Shown: piece after piece, positions 1-4,869 of the stretch
How the letters are laid out: each line of letters begins with the position of its first letter
Position numbering within the stretch: position 1 is the first letter of the stretch
From: Candidatus Nomurabacteria bacterium CG_4_9_14_0_2_um_filter_32_10
GTDB taxonomy: Bacteria; Patescibacteriota; Minisyncoccia; Phycocordibacterales; UBA9973
Reading direction: 5' to 3'
Length of the DNA stretch: 5,008 nt
Assembly: GCA_002788475.1 (NCBI GenBank)
Contig: PFRK01000056.1
Location: 1 to 5,008, forward strand
Made by a program: the position numbers and the translations under genes
The notes under the pieces: model-generated
Told to the model about the DNA's origin: nothing
The model's input: the letters and a program-made list of their open reading frames with translations, nothing else
The model's database searches: none

Positions 1-239
1 ATTCTTGTGTTTATATGGTTATCTCTATGGATTTAATGAGAAAAATTGATTTATCAAAAATAGGTGCAAAGGGGTATGCTTTTGTTCCAGAGCTTAAATA
101 TCTTTTATATAAAGCAGGAGCCACTTTCTTTGAAGTACCGATTATTTTTATTGAACGCATTGAGGGAAAATCGAAAATATCAATTAAAATTATTTTGGAA
201 GGAGTTATTAATCCTTGGAAAATAGTTTTTAGAAAATAA
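1..239 (+). CDS. Family 2 glycosyltransferase, DPM1-like, C-terminal end (5' partial)
   Basis: This is the 3' end of a gene that begins before the window; the reading frame is open from base 3 and ends at TAA 237-239, giving about 78 residues. The fragment matches the C-terminal part of polyprenyl/dolichol-phosphate mannose synthase-type GT2 enzymes: a KIDLSKIGAKGYAFVPELKY block, then YKAG, an EVPIIFIER strand, and a GKSKIS motif before a final INPWKI segment. Such enzymes transfer a sugar from a nucleotide donor to polyprenyl phosphate at the inner face of the membrane. The catalytic DDGS and DxD region lies outside the window, so the donor sugar cannot be judged. The protein ends right after the GT2 fold, so no GtrA domain is fused behind it. 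An internal ATG at 15 is not the true start, because homology continues upstream of it. It converges with the minus-strand operon. Confidence 0.85.
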   Translation, partial: SCVYMVISMDLMRKIDLSKIGAKGYAFVPELKYLLYKAGATFFEVPIIFIERIEGKSKISIKIILEGVINPWKIVFRK

Positions 240-258
240 AACAACTTTATTGTTTTAT
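236..258. terminator. Palindromic hairpin between convergent glycosyltransferase genes
   Basis: A perfect 9-bp inverted repeat, ATAAAACAA (236-244) and TTGTTTTAT (250-258), surrounds a 5-base loop. It overlaps the TAA of the plus-strand gene (237-239), and the TAA of the minus-strand gene (247-249) lies across the loop. On the minus strand the hairpin runs straight into TTTTCT, as expected of an intrinsic terminator for the long operon. On the plus strand the following bases are less T-rich. The stem is nearly all A-T, so its strength is uncertain. Confidence 0.5.
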
Positions 259-1929
259 GTATAGATATAATTTCTCATTATCTTTTGAAGCAAACTGAGT
301 TTTAAAAAGATGACTAACGCTAAGATTTAATTCTGGAATATTATTGAATGGATATTCATAAATAGGGAAACTTACTTCTTCGTATTTTTTATCATTAAAG
401 AATTTATTGAAAATATCTAAGTAACGTTGTTGCCCTCCAAGAAAATATTTTCTAATAATTATGACGTCTGGCTCTATTTTTCTATCTTCTTCTAAATTAT
501 TACCAACATACCCAATGGTTGTCCTACTATTTAGATAATACATATAAGAATTTTCTTCATAATTGGTGGCGATGATTATTTTAGATGGGTCATCAAATTT
601 TTCTTTTATATATGGAATAGCAAAATCAAGCGGACCTTTATATTGGTGTGTCAATTCGTAGAAATGACCTTTTACTAGTTCCATTAATGGAATAATACTT
701 ATCCAGATGGCTATTGAGATAATTACAAAGAAAATTCTGGGTACTTGTTTTTTGTTAATAGATTCTGGTTTTATAAAAATTTGATTAAATAGATACCAAC
801 ATAATACTATATCTAATAAAATAATGCAGATTAAAACTGGTTGTAAAACGATTATATAACGTTCAAATAGAAAAATAGTACGCGCCATTACTAATATATA
901 AATACAAAAAAATAATGACAAAAAATTAGAAACCCCTAGAAGGATTTTATTTTCTTTAGTTGTGTTATTTCTTGCTAAGAATAAAAAAGAAAATAATAAT
1001 ATTTTTATAAATATTGCTAAATATAGAAGTTCAAATTTTGTAAAAAATAAAAAGGCTACGAAGATATTAAAAAAATAATTTCCAATACCCAATGAAGATT
1101 GTGAAGCTATAGAGCTAGTAATAATAAATGTTTTAAAATAAATTAGAGATGGGACAATAAAAATAAGTGAAATAAATAAAGGTAAAGCTAATTTTAAAAA
1201 ATTATTCACAAAAATTGATAATTTTTTTTCACATGTTTTGTATGATAAAAATAAATTGTGGAAACCAAATGTAAGCATAAAAATAGCGGCAACAGGGTAA
1301 TGAGTATGGAAAAGTAAGACAATAAATAAAGAAGTTATCCAAACATAATGTTTGTAGCTCAATGTTTTTAATACTATATATCTTAAATAAACATTAAGAA
1401 GAACTGCTGAAAATAATAAGATTAGAGAATAATAACGGACTTCTCTTAGATGTAAAATTAAAGAAATTGAAACTAATTCAAATAGAAAAAATGCAATGAA
1501 AGCTTTTCTCTTATTGTCTTTAAAAAATAAACTAATGGTTATTCCAAAGATAATTATTGCTAAAAAACCAGCTAAAGCAAAAGGTGCACGTAAAATGGCT
1601 GTTTTTGTGTATAAATTGCTAGTTTTATTAGCAAAATAATCACCAAATGCTGCCAAATAATATTGAGTCCAACCTTCTGCTACATAAATATCACCAGGAT
1701 TTCTTATTCCAATATTAAAATTTGTGTCACTTAAAAGGTATAATGAGTTTTTTTCGTCATGAACTTTTGGATAACCGTATTCCAGTACTCTTCTGCCGTA
1801 CATTGCCGTTGACGCTTCATCATTCCAAAGTAAAGGATAAGCAATATTTTTAAATAAACTAAAAGCAAAAAGAATAATTACAAAAACTACACCTACGTAC
1901 AATAATATTTCTGTTTTATTATTTTTCAT
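247..1929 (-). CDS. Multi-pass GT-C family glycosyltransferase (ArnT/PMT-like, GT39/GT83 type)
   Basis: This 560-residue integral membrane protein probably transfers a sugar from a polyprenyl-phosphate carrier to an acceptor on the outer face of the membrane. An N-terminal helix (about 8-27) is followed by WNDEAST, with Asp37-Glu38 in the position of the acidic motif of GT-C enzymes in the first external loop. About eleven more hydrophobic segments lie between 110 and 416. HLREVRYYS (160-168) and FERYIIVLQP (355-364) resemble conserved Arg/Tyr motifs of the ArnT/PMT group. The last 140 residues are soluble and contain the YEENSYMYYL block typical of the C-terminal domain of bacterial GT39-like proteins. 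Its ATG overlaps the stop of the upstream GT2 gene by four bases (ATGA), which indicates translational coupling. No clear Shine-Dalgarno sequence is visible. Sugar and acceptor are unknown; it occupies the place of the serotype-specific gene in gtrA-gtrB-gtr cassettes. Confidence 0.85.
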   Translation of the reverse strand: MKNNKTEILLYVGVVFVIILFAFSLFKNIAYPLLWNDEASTAMYGRRVLEYGYPKVHDEKNSLYLLSDTNFNIGIRNPGDIYVAEGWTQYYLAAFGDYFANKTSNLYTKTAILRAPFALAGFLAIIIFGITISLFFKDNKRKAFIAFFLFELVSISLILHLREVRYYSLILLFSAVLLNVYLRYIVLKTLSYKHYVWITSLFIVLLFHTHYPVAAIFMLTFGFHNLFLSYKTCEKKLSIFVNNFLKLALPLFISLIFIVPSLIYFKTFIITSSIASQSSLGIGNYFFNIFVAFLFFTKFELLYLAIFIKILLFSFLFLARNNTTKENKILLGVSNFLSLFFCIYILVMARTIFLFERYIIVLQPVLICIILLDIVLCWYLFNQIFIKPESINKKQVPRIFFVIISIAIWISIIPLMELVKGHFYELTHQYKGPLDFAIPYIKEKFDDPSKIIIATNYEENSYMYYLNSRTTIGYVGNNLEEDRKIEPDVIIIRKYFLGGQQRYLDIFNKFFNDKKYEEVSFPIYEYPFNNIPELNLSVSHLFKTQFASKDNEKLYLYIKQ

Positions 1930-2651
1930 TTTCTATTAATTAATTTTTTTAAAAAAAATTTAATAGCAGTATAAAGAGTAAGCAGTCCATAAGTTAAACT
2001 TCTTTTGAAATTTATAGAAGAAGATTCAGGGTGATATCTGACTGGAACAGGAATATCTCCGATGTCATATTCTTTTTCTACTATTTGGAACAGTACTTGG
2101 GTGTCAAAAATAAAATCATCCGAATTATTTTTGAAGTCGATATTTTCTAAAACCTCTCTCTTGTAAGCTCTCATGCCCGTGTGCCATTCAGCTAAGTTGT
2201 ATCCACTTAGTATATTTTCACAAAGAGTAAGAAAACGATTAGAAATATATTTATAAAAAGGCATGCCTCCTTTAGCTACCTGTTTTCTTGATCTAATTCG
2301 CGAGCCTAACATCACGTCGCAATATCCTTCCTCAATGAAGCCTACTAAATATTTAATTACTTTTGCATCATATTGATAATCGGGATGAATCATTACAATA
2401 ATATCTGCCTTTTTTTCTAAAGCGAGTCGATAACATGTTTTTTGATTTGCACCATAGCCTTTATTTTTTTCGTGAGTATAAACAGTAAGACCGAGTCTTT
2501 TAGCAATATTTACAGTATCATCTGTACTTCCATCATCTACGAGAATAATTTCATCTACAATATTTTTTGATATATCTTGTACCGTTTTTTCTAAAGTTTT
2601 TTCTGCGTTCAGTGCAGGAAGTATAACGATGACTTTTGATTTTGTTGTCAT
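1926..2651 (-). CDS. GT2 polyprenyl-phosphate glycosyltransferase (GtrB/DPM1-like)
   Basis: This 241-residue cytosolic enzyme likely loads a sugar from a nucleotide donor onto polyprenyl phosphate. The GT-A fold is plain: VIVILPALNAEKTL at the N-terminus, the nucleotide-binding VDDGSTDDT (38-46), and KNKGYGANQ (62-70). HPDYQYD (89-95) stands in place of the usual DAD motif, followed by GSR (116-118), an HTGMRAY acceptor-loop block (157-163) and SDDFIFDTQ (177-185). The HPDYQYD form is familiar in a bacterial DPM/DPG-synthase-like subgroup. Classical GtrB proteins carry two C-terminal membrane helices; here only one hydrophobic, Lys-flanked stretch (about 218-237) remains, so attachment to the membrane is probably peripheral. 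It begins 5 bases after the gtrA stop and shares an ATGA overlap with the GT-C gene, so the three genes form one unit. The donor sugar cannot be assigned from sequence. Confidence 0.9.
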   Translation of the reverse strand: MTTKSKVIVILPALNAEKTLEKTVQDISKNIVDEIILVDDGSTDDTVNIAKRLGLTVYTHEKNKGYGANQKTCYRLALEKKADIIVMIHPDYQYDAKVIKYLVGFIEEGYCDVMLGSRIRSRKQVAKGGMPFYKYISNRFLTLCENILSGYNLAEWHTGMRAYKREVLENIDFKNNSDDFIFDTQVLFQIVEKEYDIGDIPVPVRYHPESSSINFKRSLTYGLLTLYTAIKFFLKKLINRK

Positions 2652-2656
2652 TTTAT

Positions 2657-3064
2657 TTAATCTTTTTTAAATATAATTTTATTAAAATAAATATAATTTA
2701 CACAAGCACCAATGATGGCAGCCAAAGCTTGGGCAAAAAGATACCAGAGGCCTATTATATCAACAAAAGTATACATTAACAAAGTATTTATACCAAGCAT
2801 AAATAAATTAAAAATGAAGAAGATAGCAAATTGTTTATGCATATTTTCTCTAGAATAATTTTTGAATACAAAAAATTTTTGAAGTAGATAGCTGATAATG
2901 ACAGCGGAACAAAAAGAAATGATAGCAGAAGTTAGATACCATAAATTAAAAAAGTGTACGCATATAAAAAGAATCGCTAAGTTAGAGCCTGTGGCGATAC
3001 TTCCAGCAAAGATATATCTGATAATTCGAATGTATTTGAAAATAATATCTTTTACTTTTTGCAC
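2657..3064 (-). CDS. gtrA: GtrA family membrane protein (putative lipid-linked sugar flippase)
   Basis: This 135-residue protein has four predicted helices at about 15-37, 43-61, 78-99 and 105-126, which is the standard GtrA length and topology. The fold is a repeat of two hairpins, each closing with an aromatic, basic motif: YLLQKFFVFK (59-68) and NYIYFNKIIFK (123-133). The N-terminal RYIFAGSIATGSNLA is the usual family opening. GtrA proteins are thought to help move polyprenyl-phosphate sugars across the membrane; here the GT2 would make the substrate and the GT-C enzyme would use it. The start is GTG at 3064, which gives the full family N-terminus; no Shine-Dalgarno sequence precedes it. 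Instead, a TGATATAAT box lies six bases before it, so the message may be leaderless. The gap to the upstream membrane-protein gene is only 29 bases. Confidence 0.9.
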   Translation of the reverse strand: MQKVKDIIFKYIRIIRYIFAGSIATGSNLAILFICVHFFNLWYLTSAIISFCSAVIISYLLQKFFVFKNYSRENMHKQFAIFFIFNLFMLGINTLLMYTFVDIIGLWYLFAQALAAIIGACVNYIYFNKIIFKKD

Positions 3065-3070
3065 AAATTG

Positions 3071-3079
3071 ATTATATCA
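3071..3079 (-). promoter_or_regulatory. Extended -10 promoter of gtrA, leaderless geometry
   Basis: The minus strand reads TGATATAAT, a perfect extended -10 element (TGnTATAAT), in the 29-base gap before gtrA. With the usual six bases after the -10 box, transcription would begin at 3064, the G of the GTG start codon. No convincing -35 hexamer is present, which is normal for extended -10 promoters. It would let the sugar cassette be transcribed separately from the sigma factor operon. Confidence 0.55.
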
Positions 3080-3093
3080 AATTTAGAGATGAA

Positions 3094-3552
3094 CTAAAGG
3101 GGACCACGGAGATAACCGTTACCCATTATACCTTTCATCGGACCGTAACGGAATAAAATATCATTGAAACCAATAATATCAATAAATATGCCAACTGTCG
3201 CAATTGCTAAAATAAAAATCAAAATTATTATCCATGGTTTTATTTTATAAGAAAAATCATATTTATGAATAAGCCATATTCCTAAAATTAAACTGAAGAT
3301 AGCTAATACTACTGTCCACCAAGGAAAATAAGACAACATTTGATCGAATTTATATTGTCCCATTGGTCCATGAGTACGTAACGAAAATCTAACAAGTCCA
3401 AAAAGAAATATTGAAATTACAATAGAAGATATTAAACCTATAAAAGTTGAAATAGAACCAAGAATAAAATATATCTTTGGTTTCATTTTTATTTTACCAT
3501 TATTTATTTGGCTCATTATATTTTCTTTTATATCTTTTAGTTCTTCTGACAT
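3094..3552 (-). CDS. Three-helix membrane protein coupled to the sigma factor; putative anti-sigma partner
   Basis: This 152-residue protein has no named family that I recognise with certainty, but its layout resembles uncharacterised proteins I associate with sigma factors in Patescibacteria. A short N-terminal cytoplasmic segment (1-26) ends in GKIKMKPK. Helices follow at about 27-54, 77-95 and 107-127. The predicted topology puts the loop 55-76 and the tail 128-152 outside and KYDFSYKIKP (97-106) inside. Both outside segments carry a Gly-Pro-Met motif: THGPMG (60-65) and RYGPMKG (135-141). The ATG at 3552 overlaps the end of the sigma gene by 16 bases, so the two are probably translated together, a common arrangement for sigma/anti-sigma pairs. 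It lacks a zinc-binding HxxxCxxC anti-sigma domain, so a direct anti-sigma role is inference from context. An alternative ATG at residue 13 would remove the overlap, but the N-terminal block seems part of the family. Confidence 0.75.
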   Translation of the reverse strand: MSEELKDIKENIMSQINNGKIKMKPKIYFILGSISTFIGLISSIVISIFLFGLVRFSLRTHGPMGQYKFDQMLSYFPWWTVVLAIFSLILGIWLIHKYDFSYKIKPWIIILIFILAIATVGIFIDIIGFNDILFRYGPMKGIMGNGYLRGPL

Positions 3553-4076
3553 ATTTTTTTCATTAATTTTTTTGCTCTATTAATACGGGTTGCGACTGTA
3601 CCCATTGGTATTCTCAATATATCGCTGATTTCTTCATACGATTTTTCATCAATATAATATAGTGATAATGGTTCTCCATAAATAAGTGGAACATTTTTTA
3701 AACATTCTTCTACTTTTTCTTTTATTTCTTTTTCTTCAAAATCTTCTTCTATGTTATCATCACTTTTAAAATCCCAATTTTCCAATAATGGAGTTTCTTT
3801 TTGATATTTTTTAGCTAAATTTATTGCTTGATTATGTACTATACGATAAATCCAACTAGAAAATTTTTTTTCAATATTAAAATTATTTAAATTTATGAAG
3901 GCTTTTATAAATGATTCTTGAACAACATCAATTGCTTTATTTTCATCTTTGATTAAATTATTAACATAACGGATAAGTTTTTTTTGATATCTATCAACAA
4001 TAATAACATAGAGCTCTTGATTAGAAGTCCTGACTTTCTCTACTATTTCTTCATCTGATAACTCTTTTTCTTCCAT
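3537..4076 (-). CDS. RNA polymerase sigma factor, sigma-70 family ECF type
   Basis: This 179-residue protein has the two-domain ECF layout. Region 2 spans about 21-90 with DVVQESFIKAF (50-60), the core-binding region 2.2, followed by FSSWIYRIVHNQAIN (72-86), which covers the -10 melting and recognition region. A very acidic linker (105-124) separates it from region 4 (about 122-174), where SYEEISDILRIPMGTVATRINRAKKLM forms the helix-turn-helix that reads the -35 element. No region 1.1 or 3 is present. It should redirect RNA polymerase to a small regulon. It overlaps the following membrane-protein gene and lies behind a secreted-protein gene and its terminator, which suggests an envelope-sensing role. 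An extended -10 box places the expected transcription start on the ATG, and no ribosome binding site is visible. Its target promoters are unknown. Confidence 0.93.
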   Translation of the reverse strand: MEEKELSDEEIVEKVRTSNQELYVIIVDRYQKKLIRYVNNLIKDENKAIDVVQESFIKAFINLNNFNIEKKFSSWIYRIVHNQAINLAKKYQKETPLLENWDFKSDDNIEEDFEEKEIKEKVEECLKNVPLIYGEPLSLYYIDEKSYEEISDILRIPMGTVATRINRAKKLMKKICQKN

Positions 4077-4082
4077 ATTTAT

Positions 4083-4091
4083 ATATTAGCA
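4083..4091 (-). promoter_or_regulatory. Extended -10 promoter of the sigma factor gene, leaderless geometry
   Basis: The minus strand reads TGCTAATAT between the upstream terminator and the sigma factor ATG. TG, one base, then TAATAT fits an extended -10 element, though the hexamer matches the consensus at only four positions. Six bases after it lies the A of the ATG at 4076, so the transcript would have no leader. The region is AT-rich, so shifted -10 choices (such as TATATA) cannot be excluded, and no good -35 is seen. Confidence 0.4.
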
Positions 4092-4112
4092 GTCTTTCTA
4101 AATTAATACACT

Positions 4113-4136
4113 AAACCCCGAACTAAGTCGGGGTTT
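4113..4136 (-). terminator. Hairpin terminator after the secreted-protein gene
   Basis: A perfect 9-bp stem, AAACCCCGA (4113-4121) and TCGGGGTTT (4128-4136), closes a 6-base loop. It begins 12 bases after the stop of the secreted-protein gene, and its GC core is exceptional in this AT-rich segment. On the minus strand the downstream bases AGTGTATTAATTT are only partly T-rich, so read-through into the sigma factor gene is possible. The plus strand has a better T tract (4138-4150), but no plus-strand gene uses it. Confidence 0.7.
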
Positions 4137-4148
4137 GATGTATTTTTA

Positions 4149-4538
4149 TTAACGATTTACACAGTTTGATCTATTTTGTCCGTTTCCTGTGCCTTTTCCA
4201 TTACCATTTCCTAATCCCAATCCAAGTTCTTGCCTTATCTTTTTTGCTCCTTCTAAATCGCCTTTCTCGGCTAATTCATGAGCTTCAGCAAATTTTGCAA
4301 AATTATCTTTATTCACAACTTGTGTGACTCTACCATTATTTTGCATAAGACTTTTCCATACGGTGTAATCTTTTGTTTCAAAAGCTTTTTCCATAGCTTC
4401 ATGTCTTTCCGTAGAATAATTTGGTCCTTTTACTGATGGATCTCCTTTATATGCACTAGCTGAACTAGCGAAGGTTCCTATTGCTAATGCTAATGCTAGA
4501 GCTCCTAATCCTAAAACTATTTTTTTTGTTTTATTCAT
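4149..4538 (-). CDS. Small secreted protein with Gly/Asn-rich tail, upstream of the sigma factor
   Basis: This 129-residue protein begins with a textbook signal peptide: MNKTKK, a hydrophobic Leu/Ala core (7-23), then SSASA with likely signal peptidase I cleavage after Ala29. The mature part, about 100 residues, is mainly helical and charged. ERHEAMEKAFETKDYTVW (about 44-61) and NFAKFAEAHELAEKGDLEGAKKIRQELGL (about 79-107) look like two related helical units; I have seen similar secreted proteins in CPR genomes, without a known function. The C-terminus is a flexible GLGNGNGKGTGNGQ tail with one cysteine (Cys126). The gene has its own promoter and terminator, so it can be expressed apart from the sigma factor operon just downstream. 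By position it could be a target or a signal input of that system, in the manner of Spy/CpxP-type periplasmic proteins, but no LTxxQ motif is present, so that comparison is only by analogy. Confidence 0.85.
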   Translation of the reverse strand: MNKTKKIVLGLGALALALAIGTFASSASAYKGDPSVKGPNYSTERHEAMEKAFETKDYTVWKSLMQNNGRVTQVVNKDNFAKFAEAHELAEKGDLEGAKKIRQELGLGLGNGNGKGTGNGQNRSNCVNR

Positions 4539-4566
4539 GTTTTTATTCTTTTTAATTAACTTTAAA

Positions 4567-4596
4567 TCGACCTTATACTATTAATACAATTATAAT
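4567..4596 (+). promoter_or_regulatory. Overlapping plus-strand promoter-like sequence
   Basis: Because of the inverted repeat, the plus strand also reads TCGACC (4567-4572), an 18-base spacer and a perfect TATAAT (4591-4596). Transcription would start near 4603 and run against the tRNA gene. No plus-strand gene follows, so this may be only a by-product of operator symmetry. Confidence 0.25.
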
Positions 4597-4601
4597 GTCG
4601 A
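4572..4601 (-). promoter_or_regulatory. Sigma-70-like promoter of the secreted-protein gene
   Basis: On the minus strand TCGACA (4601-4596) and TATAAG (4577-4572) are separated by 18 bases; each matches the -35 or -10 consensus at five of six positions. Transcription would begin near 4565, leaving a leader of about 27 bases. That leader holds only a weak purine patch (AAGAA, seven bases before the ATG) as ribosome binding site. Confidence 0.5.
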
Positions 4602-4602
4602 T

Positions 4603-4622
4603 TTTCTTTCATAAGAAAGAGA
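4603..4622. repeat. Small hairpin after the tRNA gene
   Basis: TCTTTC (4605-4610) and GAAAGA (4615-4620) form a 6-bp stem around ATAA, extendable by two weaker pairs. It lies between the tRNA 3' end and the promoter inverted repeat. On the minus strand it could mark the end of the tRNA transcript, but A-rich rather than T-rich sequence follows, so it is not a convincing intrinsic terminator. Confidence 0.3.
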
Positions 4623-4646
4623 GTTTGTTATGATTTATCCGCAGGG

Positions 4647-4717
4647 CTGGGAGACTAGGATTCGAACCTAGATAAATGGATCCAGAATCCATTGTCCTAC
4701 CATTAGACGATCTCCCA
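4647..4717 (-). tRNA. tRNA-Gln (anticodon CUG)
   Basis: The 71-base gene folds as a full cloverleaf: acceptor stem TGGGAGA/TCTCCCA, a short D arm with GGTA in its loop, anticodon stem ATGGA/TCCAT, a 4-base variable loop, and T arm CTAGG-TTCGAAT-CCTAG. The anticodon loop is TTCTGGA, so the anticodon is CUG (4685-4683) and reads CAG. U1-A72 and the discriminator G73 are known glutamine identity features. The 3' CCA is not encoded (CCC follows), so it must be added after transcription. The gene lies 152 bases after the upstream protein gene, and nothing else is transcribed with it obviously. Confidence 0.96.
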
Positions 4718-4726
4718 ATATTTTTC

Positions 4727-4805
4727 ATTGTGTCTTACCATTTAGATAACCTGCCTCGTATTAACATACGAGCTAAGGTGGGTCTCCAATAGCTATCTTT
4801 ACAAT
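4727..4805 (-). ncRNA. Candidate structured RNA or leader upstream of tRNA-Gln
   Basis: This gene-free stretch folds as nested stems: ATTGT/ACAAT outside, then AGATA/TATCT, then ACCT/AGGT, then a perfect CTCGTA/TACGAG hairpin (4755-4772) with a 6-base loop. Two asymmetric bulges of 14 and 12 bases separate them, one holding GGAGACCC. Base pairs are possible on either strand; the minus strand is preferred because the tRNA lies ten bases downstream. The bulged long-hairpin form loosely recalls the 3' half of 6S RNA, but no matching 5' half is present. It is not a T-box, as the TGGNACCGCG-type motif is missing. Confidence 0.35.
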
Positions 4806-4812
4806 AATACAA

Positions 4813-4841
4813 AAATAGCTTTTTATCAAATAGCTTTTTTT
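4813..4841. repeat. Tandem direct repeat AAATAGCTTTTT
   Basis: AAATAGCTTTTT occurs at 4813-4824 and again at 4828-4839, three bases apart, the second followed by more T. ATAGCT in either copy can pair with AGCTAT at 4791-4796, which on the plus strand makes a hairpin followed by a T run. This could be a weak plus-strand terminator or simply AT-rich spacer between the dehydrogenase gene and the tRNA. Confidence 0.35.
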
Positions 4842-4869
4842 GTTATAAAAAATAAGAAGAAGATAATTT

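Larger units (their letters stand above)
4564..4604. repeat. 14-bp inverted repeat over the secreted-protein promoter
   Basis: The left arm (4564-4577) is AAATCGACCTTATA and the right arm (4591-4604) is TATAATGTCGATTT; they pair at 13 of 14 positions around a 13-base centre. The outer AAATCGAC/GTCGATTT part is perfect. The arms contain both hexamers of the predicted minus-strand promoter, so a dimeric regulator bound here would block or shape transcription of the secreted protein. The regulator is not in the window unless the site serves the sigma factor itself. Confidence 0.6.

Noticed and set aside
11..244. Minus-strand open frame of 77 codons
   Set aside because: It is the antisense of the glycosyltransferase fragment on the plus strand, which has clear GT2 family motifs; the minus-strand translation shows no recognisable features.
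1926..1929. TGA recoded as glycine (genetic code 25)
   Set aside because: TGA at 1928-1926 ends the GT2 at its normal family length and overlaps the next start codon, so it functions as a stop.
4630..4671. Short plus-strand open frame beginning with ATG beside the tRNA
   Set aside because: It has 13 codons and is mostly the antisense of the tRNA-Gln T arm and acceptor stem, so it is a chance frame.
4788..4841. Plus-strand intrinsic terminator formed by AGCTAT and ATAGCT with T runs
   Set aside because: The stem is only six A/T-rich pairs with a long loop, and no plus-strand gene precedes it.
4813..4841. Start of a CRISPR or other repeat array
   Set aside because: There are only two 12-base AT-rich copies, three bases apart, without spacer-like sequence.
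4727..4860. 6S RNA
   Set aside because: The CACCTT...AGGTTATC hairpin recalls the 3' half of 6S RNA, but the upstream minus-strand sequence is simple AT-rich DNA with no pairing 5' half, so the name is not supported.
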